In this document: piece by piece, positions 35,923 to 44,899 of the stretch
Numbering within the stretch: position 1 is the first letter of the stretch
Layout: every line of letters starts with the position of its first letter
Source: Clostridium sp. 1001275B_160808_H3
GTDB taxonomy: Bacteria; Bacillota; Clostridia; Clostridiales; Clostridiaceae
Direction: 5' to 3'
Length of the DNA: 64,000 bases
Assembly: GCF_015550425.1 (NCBI RefSeq)
Contig: NZ_JADNAT010000003.1
Location: forward strand, 159,223 to 223,222
The notes under the pieces: model-generated
The model's database searches: none
What the model was told of the DNA's origin: nothing
The model's input: only the letters and a program-made list of their open reading frames with translations
Made by a program: the position numbers and the translations under genes

Positions 35923-36696
35923 AATAACACTTCCTCCATTTTATATCTCGTTAATATCGTTAGTTAAACCTTATATTATATAATATATAAAATGCACATT
36001 TTGGTGCGTATTTCTAATTTTAAAATATCTATATAATGAGCAAATAAGACCTTTCCTAATTTCTGATTTTCTAATTCTTTCACCATATTATTCGTAAAAT
36101 TATTATAAAGACAGTTTTTACTAATTGAGATATAGCAACAAATACTCCTATTATATTTATGCTGCCACTGACATTAAGAAGGTTATTTTTACCTATAAAA
36201 TAAATAAGTAAATTCTAATATCTTACTTTTTATGCTATTTGCATTAATAGAAGAAATAATATAAGATGTTTCGGCTATAGTATCATTAGATATTATTATT
36301 GAATTTATATCATTTTTAGCATATCTTGTACATTTATAATTCAAATCATCTTTAAACTGAATTCTTGATAATGAATTCATAAAAACCCTACATATAAATA
36401 TAGGGTGTATTAAACATAGGTACATTTTTATGACTGCTAATTTATTATACTGCGTTATGTATAATAAGTTACTATATGTTTATTGTGATAACTTACAAAT
36501 TGATTTGATGAGATAATACATAGTGAAAAAAATAAATTTATAAGTTTCTCTAAAATTTTCTAACTTCTGCATATTTAATAAGTAGATAAAATTTTATCTA
36601 CATATCTATTAATCTATAAAACAATACTTCTAAAGGACGTCGCGTAACGCGACTCCCCTAAAAAAATAAATTTTATATAAAGAGAGGTTTGATAAA
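35923..36696. other. Long non-coding stretch at the border of the accessory region
   Basis: About 770 bp separate the spore-surface genes from the antirepressor. A weak minus-strand frame at 36189-36380 (62 residues from MNSLSRIQF) has only a poor ribosome site and no recognisable product. A hairpin ACCCTA...TAGGGT lies at 36386-36407. A GC-rich palindrome is at 36639-36653. Otherwise the DNA is AT-rich and featureless, perhaps decayed phage or coat sequence. Confidence 0.4.
36639..36653. promoter_or_regulatory. GC-rich 15-bp palindrome before the antirepressor gene
   Basis: GTCGCGTAACGCGAC is a perfect inverted repeat (7-bp arms, one central base) in DNA that is otherwise almost pure A/T. 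It lies 44 bp before the antirepressor start. An operator, or a recombination/attachment site, are the main possibilities. Confidence 0.5.
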
Positions 36697-37440
36697 ATGG
36701 AGAAATTAGAAATATTTAAAAATGATGTCTTTGGAGAAATAAGACTACTAGAAATTGATGAGAAGGATTATTTTCAGGCTGTTCAATGTGCTTTAATACT
36801 TGGCTATTCAAATCCACGAGCAGCACTAAAGAGACATACGAAATATGCATTTAAACATAAAGTAAAAACTTCAGGAGGAGTTCAAGAAGCCATTTTCATA
36901 CCAGAAAATGATTTATTTAGACTTATCATTCATTCTAAATTACCTTATGCTAAAAAATTCGAAAGTTGGGTTTTTGATGAAGTGCTTCCGACTATAAGAT
37001 CTAAAGGAATGTATGCTACAGATAAAGTAATAGAAGAGGGACTAAAGGATTCAACAAGTATTAAAGGGATACTTACTGAATTAAAAGAAGAAAGAGAACA
37101 ATTAATGTTCGAACTTGAAGAATCTAAAGAAAAGGTAAATTATCACGATAAAGTTCTAAATAGTAAATTATTAATACCTATAACAATTATTGCAAAGGAC
37201 TACGGGATGTCTGGAGTTAAAATGAATAAAATTCTTAATTCATTAAGAGTACAATATAAAATTTCAGATAAATGGGTTTTATATCAAGAATACGCACCAC
37301 AGGGATATACAAGTTCTAAAACATTAAATATCTCTGATGGGAAATATATAATAGTGACCCACTGGACTGAAAAAGGACGAGTTTTTATATATGAGTTGTT
37401 GAAGGATAAGCTTGGGATTGTTCCTTTGATTGAGAAATAG
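36697..37440 (+). CDS. Phage antirepressor, BRO-N plus KilA-C type
   Basis: The 247-residue protein has an N-terminal BRO domain (about 5-105: IFKNDVFGEIRLLEID, NPRAALKRHTKYAFKHKVKT, FESWVFDEVLPTIRSKGMY) and a C-terminal KilA-C domain (about 150-247: LIPITIIAKDYGMSGVKMNK, TEKGRVFIYELL). Such proteins relieve prophage repression or bind DNA in phage control circuits. No other phage gene is near, so it is a solitary remnant or a regulator of the adjacent defence-like genes. The start follows GAGAGG. Confidence 0.9.
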   Translation: MEKLEIFKNDVFGEIRLLEIDEKDYFQAVQCALILGYSNPRAALKRHTKYAFKHKVKTSGGVQEAIFIPENDLFRLIIHSKLPYAKKFESWVFDEVLPTIRSKGMYATDKVIEEGLKDSTSIKGILTELKEEREQLMFELEESKEKVNYHDKVLNSKLLIPITIIAKDYGMSGVKMNKILNSLRVQYKISDKWVLYQEYAPQGYTSSKTLNISDGKYIIVTHWTEKGRVFIYELLKDKLGIVPLIEK

Positions 37441-37444
37441 AGGG

Positions 37445-37485
37445 AGTTGTATCAGATTGAATGAATAATCTGATACAACTTTTTA
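37445..37485 (+). terminator. Terminator after the antirepressor
   Basis: A perfect 14-bp stem (AGTTGTATCAGATT at 37445-37458, AATCTGATACAACT at 37467-37480) precedes TTTTATTT. The same AGTTGTATCAGA arm occurs again at 39025 and in variant form at 24950. The gap 37486-37702 shows nothing else. Confidence 0.85.
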
Positions 37486-37702
37486 TTTAATCTTTAAATA
37501 TAGTATTATATTGATATCAGGTAATTTTATAAAGATTCATTTTATTTATTATGTGTTATTAAATTAACTTATAGAAATTCAAATATTTTATTTGAATTTT
37601 TAATAATTAACTTGTTTTCGAGATAAAATAATTAAAAATATATATTGATTATGCATTAACTTGTATTATTAATTGATTCTTACTTTATGTTAATCTTATA
37701 AT

Positions 37703-38914
37703 CTATAACTTATCAATAACACTAAATCCTTGATTTAAAGCTATTTGATATATTGGAGCTATGCTTAATTTTAGTTTTTCTGAAAAACCTTCTTTTCCTT
37801 TATGCTTATAAAAATCTAATGGATTTTCTAATCTTAGAATATCTACATACTGTTCTAAGTCTTTCTTTCTGTTATTATCACACATAAAAGAAAATGCTGC
37901 ATACTGTATATTACAAAAATCATTTATATAATTTTCATATCTTAAAAGTTTATCATTTTTCTTACTATTTATATTTTTAAAAGTAGGCACTAAGTTCCAC
38001 ATTTCATCATGCATTACAAAGCTCCAAGGAATAAAGTGATCTATACTTAAAACACCTAATTCATCATAATTTTGCTGTGAAAACTCTCTTCCTGTATAAA
38101 CATCTTTTATATTTCTGCTTTCAATAACACTTGTCCATATTCTTGTTGCTTTAGATAAATTTCTGCTTATTGGTGGATCTAATTTGAATATAATTGCTGG
38201 TACATTGGGATTTCTTTTTTGTAAGAAACAACTTAGTTTATAATATATCCAAGATTTTATTATCTTATAATTTCCTCTCATGTAGCTTGCCCATTCTTCA
38301 TCTATAATTATATAATTATCATCTTTAATTATCTTATATAAAACACCTAGCTCACTTAAAGATAACTCTGTTATCTTGCTACTTCTTTTTGTACCAGATA
38401 TTCCTCTTATTTTATCATCAAAAAAAGGAGATAAAAGCATATAAGGAACTTGATTTGTTAAGTCCTTCATTTGCTTATTTAAAATCTTATCATCAAGATT
38501 ACAAATAAATTCTAATAATTCATTATTATTAATATTAGTAAGTACTTTGTAAGTACTTGATATATGATCTATAGACTTTTTTAAATTATCAAATTGTCCA
38601 AAATATAATTTGTACTGCATGGTTGGGTACCATGCTGCTGTTATCATTCGTGCAACTAATCTCTTAAAAGATATTTGAAGATTGCCTAAACTCACTTCTT
38701 CTAAAATTCCTAATAGCCAATACATTTTGTAACTTGCTACTACTCTGCTATCCTCTAATAACCTAGCAAATATTCTTGTTTCTACATTGTTAGAACTAGG
38801 TAAATTATATAAAATCATTTCATTGTCATTTAAAATAATACCTTTTTCTTCTATATGAGTATGTTTATTTAATTCATGTGGTACTTTATTTATATACATC
38901 GATTCTATCTCCAT
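37703..38914 (-). CDS. HNH endonuclease-domain protein
   Basis: The 403-residue protein has a C-terminal HNH domain at about 258-330: DVYTGREF, LSIDHFIPWSFV with Asp292-His293, WNLVP with Asn307, and NINSKKND with Asn315 and Lys318-319. There are no zinc CxxC pairs. The N-terminal 250 residues are helical and unrecognised; they may recognise DNA. The family resembles HNH proteins of restriction or defence islands. It lies downstream of the helicase-nuclease-LexA gene on the same strand but a terminator separates them, so it probably has its own promoter. ATG 38914 has only a weak ribosome site. Confidence 0.78.
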   Translation of the reverse strand: MEIESMYINKVPHELNKHTHIEEKGIILNDNEMILYNLPSSNNVETRIFARLLEDSRVVASYKMYWLLGILEEVSLGNLQISFKRLVARMITAAWYPTMQYKLYFGQFDNLKKSIDHISSTYKVLTNINNNELLEFICNLDDKILNKQMKDLTNQVPYMLLSPFFDDKIRGISGTKRSSKITELSLSELGVLYKIIKDDNYIIIDEEWASYMRGNYKIIKSWIYYKLSCFLQKRNPNVPAIIFKLDPPISRNLSKATRIWTSVIESRNIKDVYTGREFSQQNYDELGVLSIDHFIPWSFVMHDEMWNLVPTFKNINSKKNDKLLRYENYINDFCNIQYAAFSFMCDNNRKKDLEQYVDILRLENPLDFYKHKGKEGFSEKLKLSIAPIYQIALNQGFSVIDKL

Positions 38915-39020
38915 TTAAATCTGTTTTAATATTAAAACTTACTAATTACATAAATTATTATAATATAAAATATAAGGAATAATATTAAAAATATGTAAGA
39001 TTCCCTTCGGTGAAGAAATT

Positions 39021-39062
39021 AAAAAGTTGTATCAGATAAGAATTAATTTGATACAACTTTTT
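39021..39062 (-). terminator. Terminator between the fusion gene and the HNH gene
   Basis: A 14-bp perfect stem (39021-39034 with 39049-39062), extended by three further pairs, has A- and T-runs at its ends, so it can work on both strands. Its arm is nearly identical to the terminator after the antirepressor. Confidence 0.8.
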
Positions 39063-39127
39063 AGTTATATTCAACTACTATAGATTAATATAATTTTAGA
39101 TAAAATTATAAAAAGAATTATATATTT

Positions 39128-41575
39128 TTATTTTTTTATAACTCCTATAGCTACACCAATTATCCTTAACTGATCTTCATCTAAAATCATTGGTTCATAA
39201 TTATCGTTTTCTGGAATAAGTAATATCTTGCCGCCCATTGTTTTATAAGTTTTTAATGTTGTATTTCCATCAATATCAACAGCTACTACATCCCCTATGT
39301 TTGCAGTTGATTGCTTATTAATAAGAATATAGTCTCCATTATTAATATTTTTATTTATCATACTATCGCCTCTAATTTTAAGTATAAATATATCTTGTAA
39401 TGATTTAGTCCATAAATTTGGTATAAAAAAGTTGCCTTCTATTGCATCATTGATTAATATAGGTTGCCCAGCGGCAATTTCATTATAAATTGGCACACTT
39501 CTTATATCATCTTCTATTTCCTCTGAATTTTCATTAGTCACATAAATTTCACTTGGATTATTTGAATCGCTTATAAATTCAATCTTATTATTATATTTTA
39601 GATTTATGTATTCATAAGATACTAAAGAGGAAGGAAGCATAGATGAATTAAACTCTGGTATATCACTTATAATTTCACCTTGTTTATTAATTATAATTAT
39701 TTCATTTCCATCTGTAGCAATGCCGTATTGAACTGTTTGTGAAGTAGCCATATAACTTTTAAGCTGAGTAAGAGCTCTTTCGATTCCTACTCCCCATCTT
39801 TTTACTTCAATCATTACATAGGAATCTTTAATTTTATTCCTATATATATTTACTACAATATCTACAAAACCAGGCATAGATCCTATATTAATAGGTTTTT
39901 CTATCTCTATTAGATCTTCTTTATATTTATATACATCTATTAACTCTTTAATTAACCATTGTCTTACTTTCTCTTCTTCTGAATATAAGTCAAATATTTT
40001 ATCTTTAAATTTATAATCTTCTATATTAATTCTATGAATTCTTCTAAAGCTTGTATTTAGAGAAGGCTTTAAATATTTATAACTTATTTCTCCTATAAAT
40101 TTTGAAGGCTTTCCATCTGAAGTTATAAACAATTTTTCAGTTGCTCTTGTCATACCAACATATAATAATTTTCTATCTCTTGATTCAATAATATCTTCGT
40201 CCTCTATTTCATTAGCAATAGTATTTAAAGGCATAATCCTATTATTTAAACCAATTATCATTACAACTTTAAACTCTAATCCTTTAATAGAATGCATTGT
40301 CAGTAATTTAACTGAGTTTTCTTCAAAATCAAAATCATCTTTCGTATCAAATAAAGTTGATTTGATATTTAACCTTTCTAGAAAAGATTTAATTTCAAAT
40401 AGTTGTTCCTTCTTTCTTGCTATTATAGCAATATCCTTTAAATTATATTCTTTAATTAAATCTTCATTTATAGTTGTAGCAATATATTCAGCCTCTTCTT
40501 TTTTAGTTTTAAATATTCTACATACAGGATAACTCCCTTTTTTATCAATAAGAGACGGCTTAACAAAGTTATCATCTTCTATAATTTCTACATCGTTTTC
40601 AATAAGACTATAAGCAGCTTGTGCAATTTCTGTTGTAGTTCTATAGTTCTTACTCAAAGATGTTGATTTTCCTTTCATATCAAATCCAATTGATGTAAAT
40701 GATCTATTTTTTGTAAGCCAGGCTTGAGGATAGATACTTTGTGCTACGTCTGCTACAAAAGTTATACTTGAATATGATTTTTCATTATATAATGCCTTAA
40801 TAAATTCTAATTGTATTCTTGTTAAATCTTGACTTTCATCTATTAAAATATGAGTATATTTTGCTGTTCTTTCTTGCTTTACTGTATTTAGCGCAATTAT
40901 TGCCATATCTTGAAAATCTATTTTGTTTATACTTTTTAACTTCTGATTATATATTTCTAAAATTTTAAATATGGCTTCTCTTTGTTCCGAATTTTTTCTT
41001 AACTTTTGAGGAGCATCTGATGTTTTCTTGGAAATCCTACCCAATCTATCAATATTTTGATAGACTTCTAAATCCGTATAATCACAGGATTTTATCCATA
41101 TTATTTCTTCCCTTATAAAAGATAAGTTTTGTGGTGATACTAATTTTACATTTATATATTTTTTGCTAATACTAGCTATTGATTCAAGTAGTATATTGTT
41201 TACTTCTTCTTGACTAGCAATTTCTAAATTCTTATTTTTAACTCTATTCTTATAAATCATAAAATATCTATACATAAGAGAATCTATGGTCTTTATATCT
41301 AACTTATCATCATTATTTGAATCAATAAATGTTAATTGTTCTAGCTCCTTCTCATTTTGAATATTATCATATATGTATTTCACGTACTTAACTAAAGATT
41401 TATTATATGTAACCATAAGTATTCTATCATCTTTATCGTTACAATAATTATCTAAAAGAATAGATATTTTATTAACAGCTACAGTAGTTTTACCTGAACC
41501 TGCTACCCCTTTAACAAGAACATGTCCATTTGGTTTACCATTGATTATCTTTTTTTGTTCAATATTTAACTGCAT
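39128..41575 (-). CDS. UvrD-like helicase fused to PD-(D/E)XK nuclease and LexA-like S24 peptidase
   Basis: The 815-residue protein has three domains. Residues 1-510 are a superfamily 1A helicase with all motifs: VAGSGKTT (24-31), ILIDESQD (243-250), ADVAQSIY, SKNYRTT, MHSIKGLEF (427-435), YVGMTRATE (472-480). Residues 535-640 look like a type I restriction HsdR-N nuclease: Asp572 in GFVDIVV, Glu590-Val-Lys592 in MIEVKRW, and QLKSY. Residues 692-815 are a LexA-type domain with cleavage site Ala702-Gly703, Ser738 (RGDSM) and Lys775 (TLK). Ser to Lys spacing is 37, as in E. coli LexA. There is no helix-turn-helix. Function is inferred: damage-triggered self-cleavage of a nuclease-helicase. ATG follows AAAGGGGAAAGC. 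Confidence 0.9.
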   Translation of the reverse strand: MQLNIEQKKIINGKPNGHVLVKGVAGSGKTTVAVNKISILLDNYCNDKDDRILMVTYNKSLVKYVKYIYDNIQNEKELEQLTFIDSNNDDKLDIKTIDSLMYRYFMIYKNRVKNKNLEIASQEEVNNILLESIASISKKYINVKLVSPQNLSFIREEIIWIKSCDYTDLEVYQNIDRLGRISKKTSDAPQKLRKNSEQREAIFKILEIYNQKLKSINKIDFQDMAIIALNTVKQERTAKYTHILIDESQDLTRIQLEFIKALYNEKSYSSITFVADVAQSIYPQAWLTKNRSFTSIGFDMKGKSTSLSKNYRTTTEIAQAAYSLIENDVEIIEDDNFVKPSLIDKKGSYPVCRIFKTKKEEAEYIATTINEDLIKEYNLKDIAIIARKKEQLFEIKSFLERLNIKSTLFDTKDDFDFEENSVKLLTMHSIKGLEFKVVMIIGLNNRIMPLNTIANEIEDEDIIESRDRKLLYVGMTRATEKLFITSDGKPSKFIGEISYKYLKPSLNTSFRRIHRINIEDYKFKDKIFDLYSEEEKVRQWLIKELIDVYKYKEDLIEIEKPINIGSMPGFVDIVVNIYRNKIKDSYVMIEVKRWGVGIERALTQLKSYMATSQTVQYGIATDGNEIIIINKQGEIISDIPEFNSSMLPSSLVSYEYINLKYNNKIEFISDSNNPSEIYVTNENSEEIEDDIRSVPIYNEIAAGQPILINDAIEGNFFIPNLWTKSLQDIFILKIRGDSMINKNINNGDYILINKQSTANIGDVVAVDIDGNTTLKTYKTMGGKILLIPENDNYEPMILDEDQLRIIGVAIGVIKK

Positions 41576-41634
41576 TATGCTTTCCCCTTTTATAATAAGT
41601 ATATATTATATATTATAACCTATTTCTGTAATAT

Positions 41635-41654
41635 TTTTAAATGTTCGTTTAAAA
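41635..41654. promoter_or_regulatory. Inverted repeat upstream of the helicase-nuclease-LexA gene
   Basis: TTTTAAA and TTTAAAA form perfect 7-bp arms around TGTTCG, whose complement CGAACA is half of the Bacillus/Clostridium LexA box. It lies 60 bp before the start, just upstream of a possible promoter (TTACAG near 41631-41626, TAATAT about 17 bp further on, minus strand). The remaining gap to the Mrr gene (41655-41887) is AT-rich with no other feature. Confidence 0.45.
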
Positions 41655-41887
41655 TTCCTATATTTATTCACTATTTTATTAAATACTTATAAAAAATGTT
41701 TTTATTTAAATTAAAATTTTATTTCTATTGTAATTCTCTCTTATCACTTTATACAATAATGAAGAGTTACTATTTTAGATGAAATATATAAGGGTTATCC
41801 CATAAATTATTTTAAAATCATTTATCAGATACCCTATTTAATATCATTTTTTGCTTCATTAATAATTGTATATTACTAAAAAGCTTG

Positions 41888-42793
41888 TTACTCTAAATAA
41901 TCATTAAACACATCAGTATCAATTGCTTTAATTTCAAATACCTTTTTTACTGTTACCCCAAAATTATGCTCAATCATCAAATTTGATAACTTCTCACCAT
42001 CAATTAGTATAATATGCTGATTTTTAGCATACTCAATGGCTTGTTTTGAAAATTTTGCAGTTGTAACAAAAAGGCCTTTACCGCCTTTACCAGATATAGC
42101 CCCAACAAAACTTTGTACATCTGGTCTCCCTACTTTACTGTTCAAATCCCATTTCTTTGCTTGAATATAAATTAAATTAAATCCAAGTTTATCTTCCATT
42201 ATAATACCATCAATACCTTCATCTCCAGTAGTAGACGTTGTCTTTCCAGCATTTTCAAAAGAACCATATCCCATTTTTGAAAGTAAATCAATAACCATTT
42301 GTTCAAATGCTGTTGGCGAAAGTTTTATTACTTCTGCAAGAAGATCTTCTGCCAAACTTTTATTAATCTTTCTAAATGAATCTTCAAAAGTATCATCTGG
42401 TGTATTATTAATATCATTTGAGGGCCCATTATTATTTTTTGTATATATAACTCCACCTTGAAACTCCCTAAAACTCTCGAATTTCATTAAGTAATTACTA
42501 TCAATTACATCTGGATTATCGTTAAGAACTTCTAATCCATCATTAGTAATAATAAATGAAGCTCTTGCAGGGCTATCAATTAAACCAGCTTTCTTTAGAT
42601 AAGTTCTTGCCCATCCGATACGATTAATAAATACTGTTTGCCTTCCACTGGGAAGTAGATCTAAAAGCTCCTCTTCTGTTAAATTGAAATATTTACTTAT
42701 AAATTGCTTTAATTCTTTCAAAGTATGTAATTTGCCATCTTTTAAATATTCTAAAAAAGGCTTGTGCATTTCATAGTATTTTGGTAATCCCAT
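41888..42793 (-). CDS. Mrr-type restriction endonuclease
   Basis: The 301-residue protein has an N-terminal winged-helix Mrr_N domain (about 8-95, with YLKDGKLHTLKEL and WARTYLKKAGLIDSPARASF) and a C-terminal Mrr catalytic domain (about 160-285): MVIDLLSKMGYGSFENAGKT, GDEGIDGII with the catalytic Asp, and IYIQAKKW as the Q-x-K motif. Mrr enzymes cut methylated DNA and need no methylase, in line with the absence of one here. It lies between the LexA fusion and the MazG-like gene on the same strand. The start follows GGAGG. Confidence 0.93.
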   Translation of the reverse strand: MGLPKYYEMHKPFLEYLKDGKLHTLKELKQFISKYFNLTEEELLDLLPSGRQTVFINRIGWARTYLKKAGLIDSPARASFIITNDGLEVLNDNPDVIDSNYLMKFESFREFQGGVIYTKNNNGPSNDINNTPDDTFEDSFRKINKSLAEDLLAEVIKLSPTAFEQMVIDLLSKMGYGSFENAGKTTSTTGDEGIDGIIMEDKLGFNLIYIQAKKWDLNSKVGRPDVQSFVGAISGKGGKGLFVTTAKFSKQAIEYAKNQHIILIDGEKLSNLMIEHNFGVTVKKVFEIKAIDTDVFNDYLE

Positions 42794-42830
42794 TTTTATA
42801 CCTCCGTATATTCTGAAAATAGTAATTAAT

Positions 42831-43139
42831 TTATTTCACTCCTTTTAATACTATCCCCTCTTTAAATCCACCACGCTCTTCTAATTTTTGATTTCTTTTC
42901 TTTATTAAATCATCTTCACTATATCCAAGTTCATTTGCAATTCCAAATAGTACTTCCATAACATCTGAAAGTTCTTCTAGGTTTCTATCTTCTAAGTATT
43001 CATTTACTTCTTCTAATAATTTTATTTCTAAAAGTTCTTGCTTTTCTATTCCACTAACTATTTCTATTTCACATGTTTTACCATCTTCCATGATTATTTC
43101 TGGTATTCTATCTCTTACTAATTTATTGTATATTTTCAT
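42831..43139 (-). CDS. MazG-like nucleotide pyrophosphohydrolase
   Basis: The 102-residue all-alpha protein begins MKIYNKLVRDRIPEII and carries the metal motif EEVNEYLEDRNLEELSDVME, that is ExxE followed by ExxD, of the MazG/HisE superfamily. Members with the KLVRDxIPE start hydrolyse non-standard or damaged nucleoside triphosphates. It ends 37 bp before the Mrr gene on the same strand, so the two may form one operon; a nucleotide-depletion role in defence is possible but housekeeping is more usual. Confidence 0.88.
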   Translation of the reverse strand: MKIYNKLVRDRIPEIIMEDGKTCEIEIVSGIEKQELLEIKLLEEVNEYLEDRNLEELSDVMEVLFGIANELGYSEDDLIKKRNQKLEERGGFKEGIVLKGVK

Positions 43140-43285
43140 CCTTTTTACCTCTTATAATTAATTTTCTATAAGTATTCTTGTTTTCTTCTTAAAACTTTTC
43201 TTAATCCTTTTCATTATTTTATATTTAATATCTTATCATAGTATTTTTATTAATAAATATAGTTTTAAATTTATTTACAATAAAA

Positions 43286-43322
43286 AAGACATACACACTC
43301 TTAACAGAGAATATATGTCCTT
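43286..43322 (-). terminator. Terminator after the GH43 gene
   Basis: An imperfect stem (AAGACATACACACTC opposite GAGAATATATGTCCTT) is followed on the minus strand by six T. It lies 42 bp past the GH43 stop. Confidence 0.65.
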
Positions 43323-43363
43323 TGATATATTTCTAAATTCCTCAGATTATCAGTATTAGCCCC

Positions 43364-44779
43364 CTATTCCAAAGTAAAAGATGCAAGATTTGCACTGCCC
43401 TGACCTGTATATGTGAAATATAGTGCTTGAATTCCATCTGGAATTATAATATCAGATGAATATTCCTTCCAGACATTTGAAAAACCAATGGATATTTTTC
43501 CAAGGGCTGGACCATTCCAGGATGTTTTTACTTCAAAGTCTCCTGAAGCATATCCACGGGCTTTAATCTTAACTTTTTTGATACCACTGCAATTAAAATA
43601 TTTAAAACCAGCTGTGGCAGACTCTTTCATATTAGCAATATATCCCATTTCTTCATCACCATCTTTTCCATCTTGAGTTATCTTAGGAAATTGGTTATTC
43701 ATCCATGAAGCTGTAAAATCAGTATAGAGAGATTCTTCTTTACAGAATAGATTGCAAGCTAAATAAGCAGGATATTCTCCATGTCCCTCTAATGGTCCAT
43801 CATTTGCACCACAGGAAGTCATTTCTACCTGTTGAATTGTTCCATCAGGCAAAATTTCAATTTTCTCCATGCATCCCTGTCTGCTAAAATTGGTTCCATT
43901 AGTATGTCTATGGTAGAAAATATACCATTGTCCATTAATTTCAATTATGCTTCCATGATTATTGCCACCGTAAAACATTGGTTTTTCAGCAGGCTTGTAA
44001 GAACTAATATGAAGGTCACTATTACTTATAATAACTCCTCCGTATTTAAAGTCCTTAGTTGGATATTTACTTGTAGCATAGCATAACTCGTGCATGGAGA
44101 TAGAAGAATATATAAAATAATAAGTATCTCCATGTTTTCTAATTGAAGGAGCTTCGAAAAATTCAAAACCTTCAAAGCCAGAGCCTTTACTATAAGAATC
44201 ACTTGGTACAATAATTACTGGATCTTCAATGATTGTCATCATATCTGGACCAAGTACTGTGGCCATAGCTCCACTTCTTGATTTGTCACCTCTTGAGCAA
44301 AAGCCAGTATATAAATAAGTCCTGTCTCCCTCTCTAAGTACCCCTGGGTCAAATTGAGGTTCGTCTCCCTTCTTATTTCCAAGGTATGTACCATCAGCAT
44401 AATGAACATATCCATAAAATTCATATTTACCTGCTGGTGTGTCACATACCGCAACAGAAACAATAGAACGCTTGCTGTCAACATAATATAAATAATATCT
44501 ACCGTCCGGTCCTACTGCAACATCCGGAGCATATAAACAGCTATCACGATCTTCATTATTTTCTACATCAGTAGCTTTTAAGATAACACCTTCATAACGC
44601 CAATCTGCAAGATTATTAACTGGTGCAGACCAGCACACATAATCATTTAAACAATATGCATATCCGTTAAAACGATCATGAGATCCATATACATAAACTC
44701 TATTATCAAAAACATATGGTTCTCCATCAGGGATATATTCCCATGATGGTAGATAAGGATTAAAGCCTTGCTTTTTCAT
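43364..44779 (-). CDS. Glycoside hydrolase family 43 enzyme with C-terminal CBM6-like domain
   Basis: ATG 44779 is preferred over the upstream ATG at 44818 because AAAGGAG lies nine bases before it. The 471-residue enzyme has the GH43 five-blade propeller: the base Asp in EPYVFDNRVYVYGSHD, the second Asp in YAPDVAVGPDGRYYLYY and the acid Glu in FFEAPSIRKHGDTYYF. Residues about 340-471 form a carbohydrate-binding beta-sandwich (ATAGFKYFNCSGIKKVKI, ending LASFTLE). No signal peptide, so it acts inside the cell on imported oligosaccharides, as beta-xylosidase or arabinofuranosidase. It follows the GH120 gene. Codon use is visibly richer in G and C than in neighbours. Confidence 0.9.
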   Translation of the reverse strand: MKKQGFNPYLPSWEYIPDGEPYVFDNRVYVYGSHDRFNGYAYCLNDYVCWSAPVNNLADWRYEGVILKATDVENNEDRDSCLYAPDVAVGPDGRYYLYYVDSKRSIVSVAVCDTPAGKYEFYGYVHYADGTYLGNKKGDEPQFDPGVLREGDRTYLYTGFCSRGDKSRSGAMATVLGPDMMTIIEDPVIIVPSDSYSKGSGFEGFEFFEAPSIRKHGDTYYFIYSSISMHELCYATSKYPTKDFKYGGVIISNSDLHISSYKPAEKPMFYGGNNHGSIIEINGQWYIFYHRHTNGTNFSRQGCMEKIEILPDGTIQQVEMTSCGANDGPLEGHGEYPAYLACNLFCKEESLYTDFTASWMNNQFPKITQDGKDGDEEMGYIANMKESATAGFKYFNCSGIKKVKIKARGYASGDFEVKTSWNGPALGKISIGFSNVWKEYSSDIIIPDGIQALYFTYTGQGSANLASFTLE

Positions 44780-44899
44780 TTTTTTAATCTCCTTTTGTGT
44801 AATAAATTTGTCAGGCATATATAAAATACATAAATTTGTTATTTTATCATTTTAAATACACTAAATCGTACAATTATAGTTATAGCAATCTATAAACAT

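Noticed and set aside
36189..36425. 78-codon minus-strand frame
   Set aside because: The first ATG has no ribosome site and the second only a weak one; kept only as a note in the intergenic entry.
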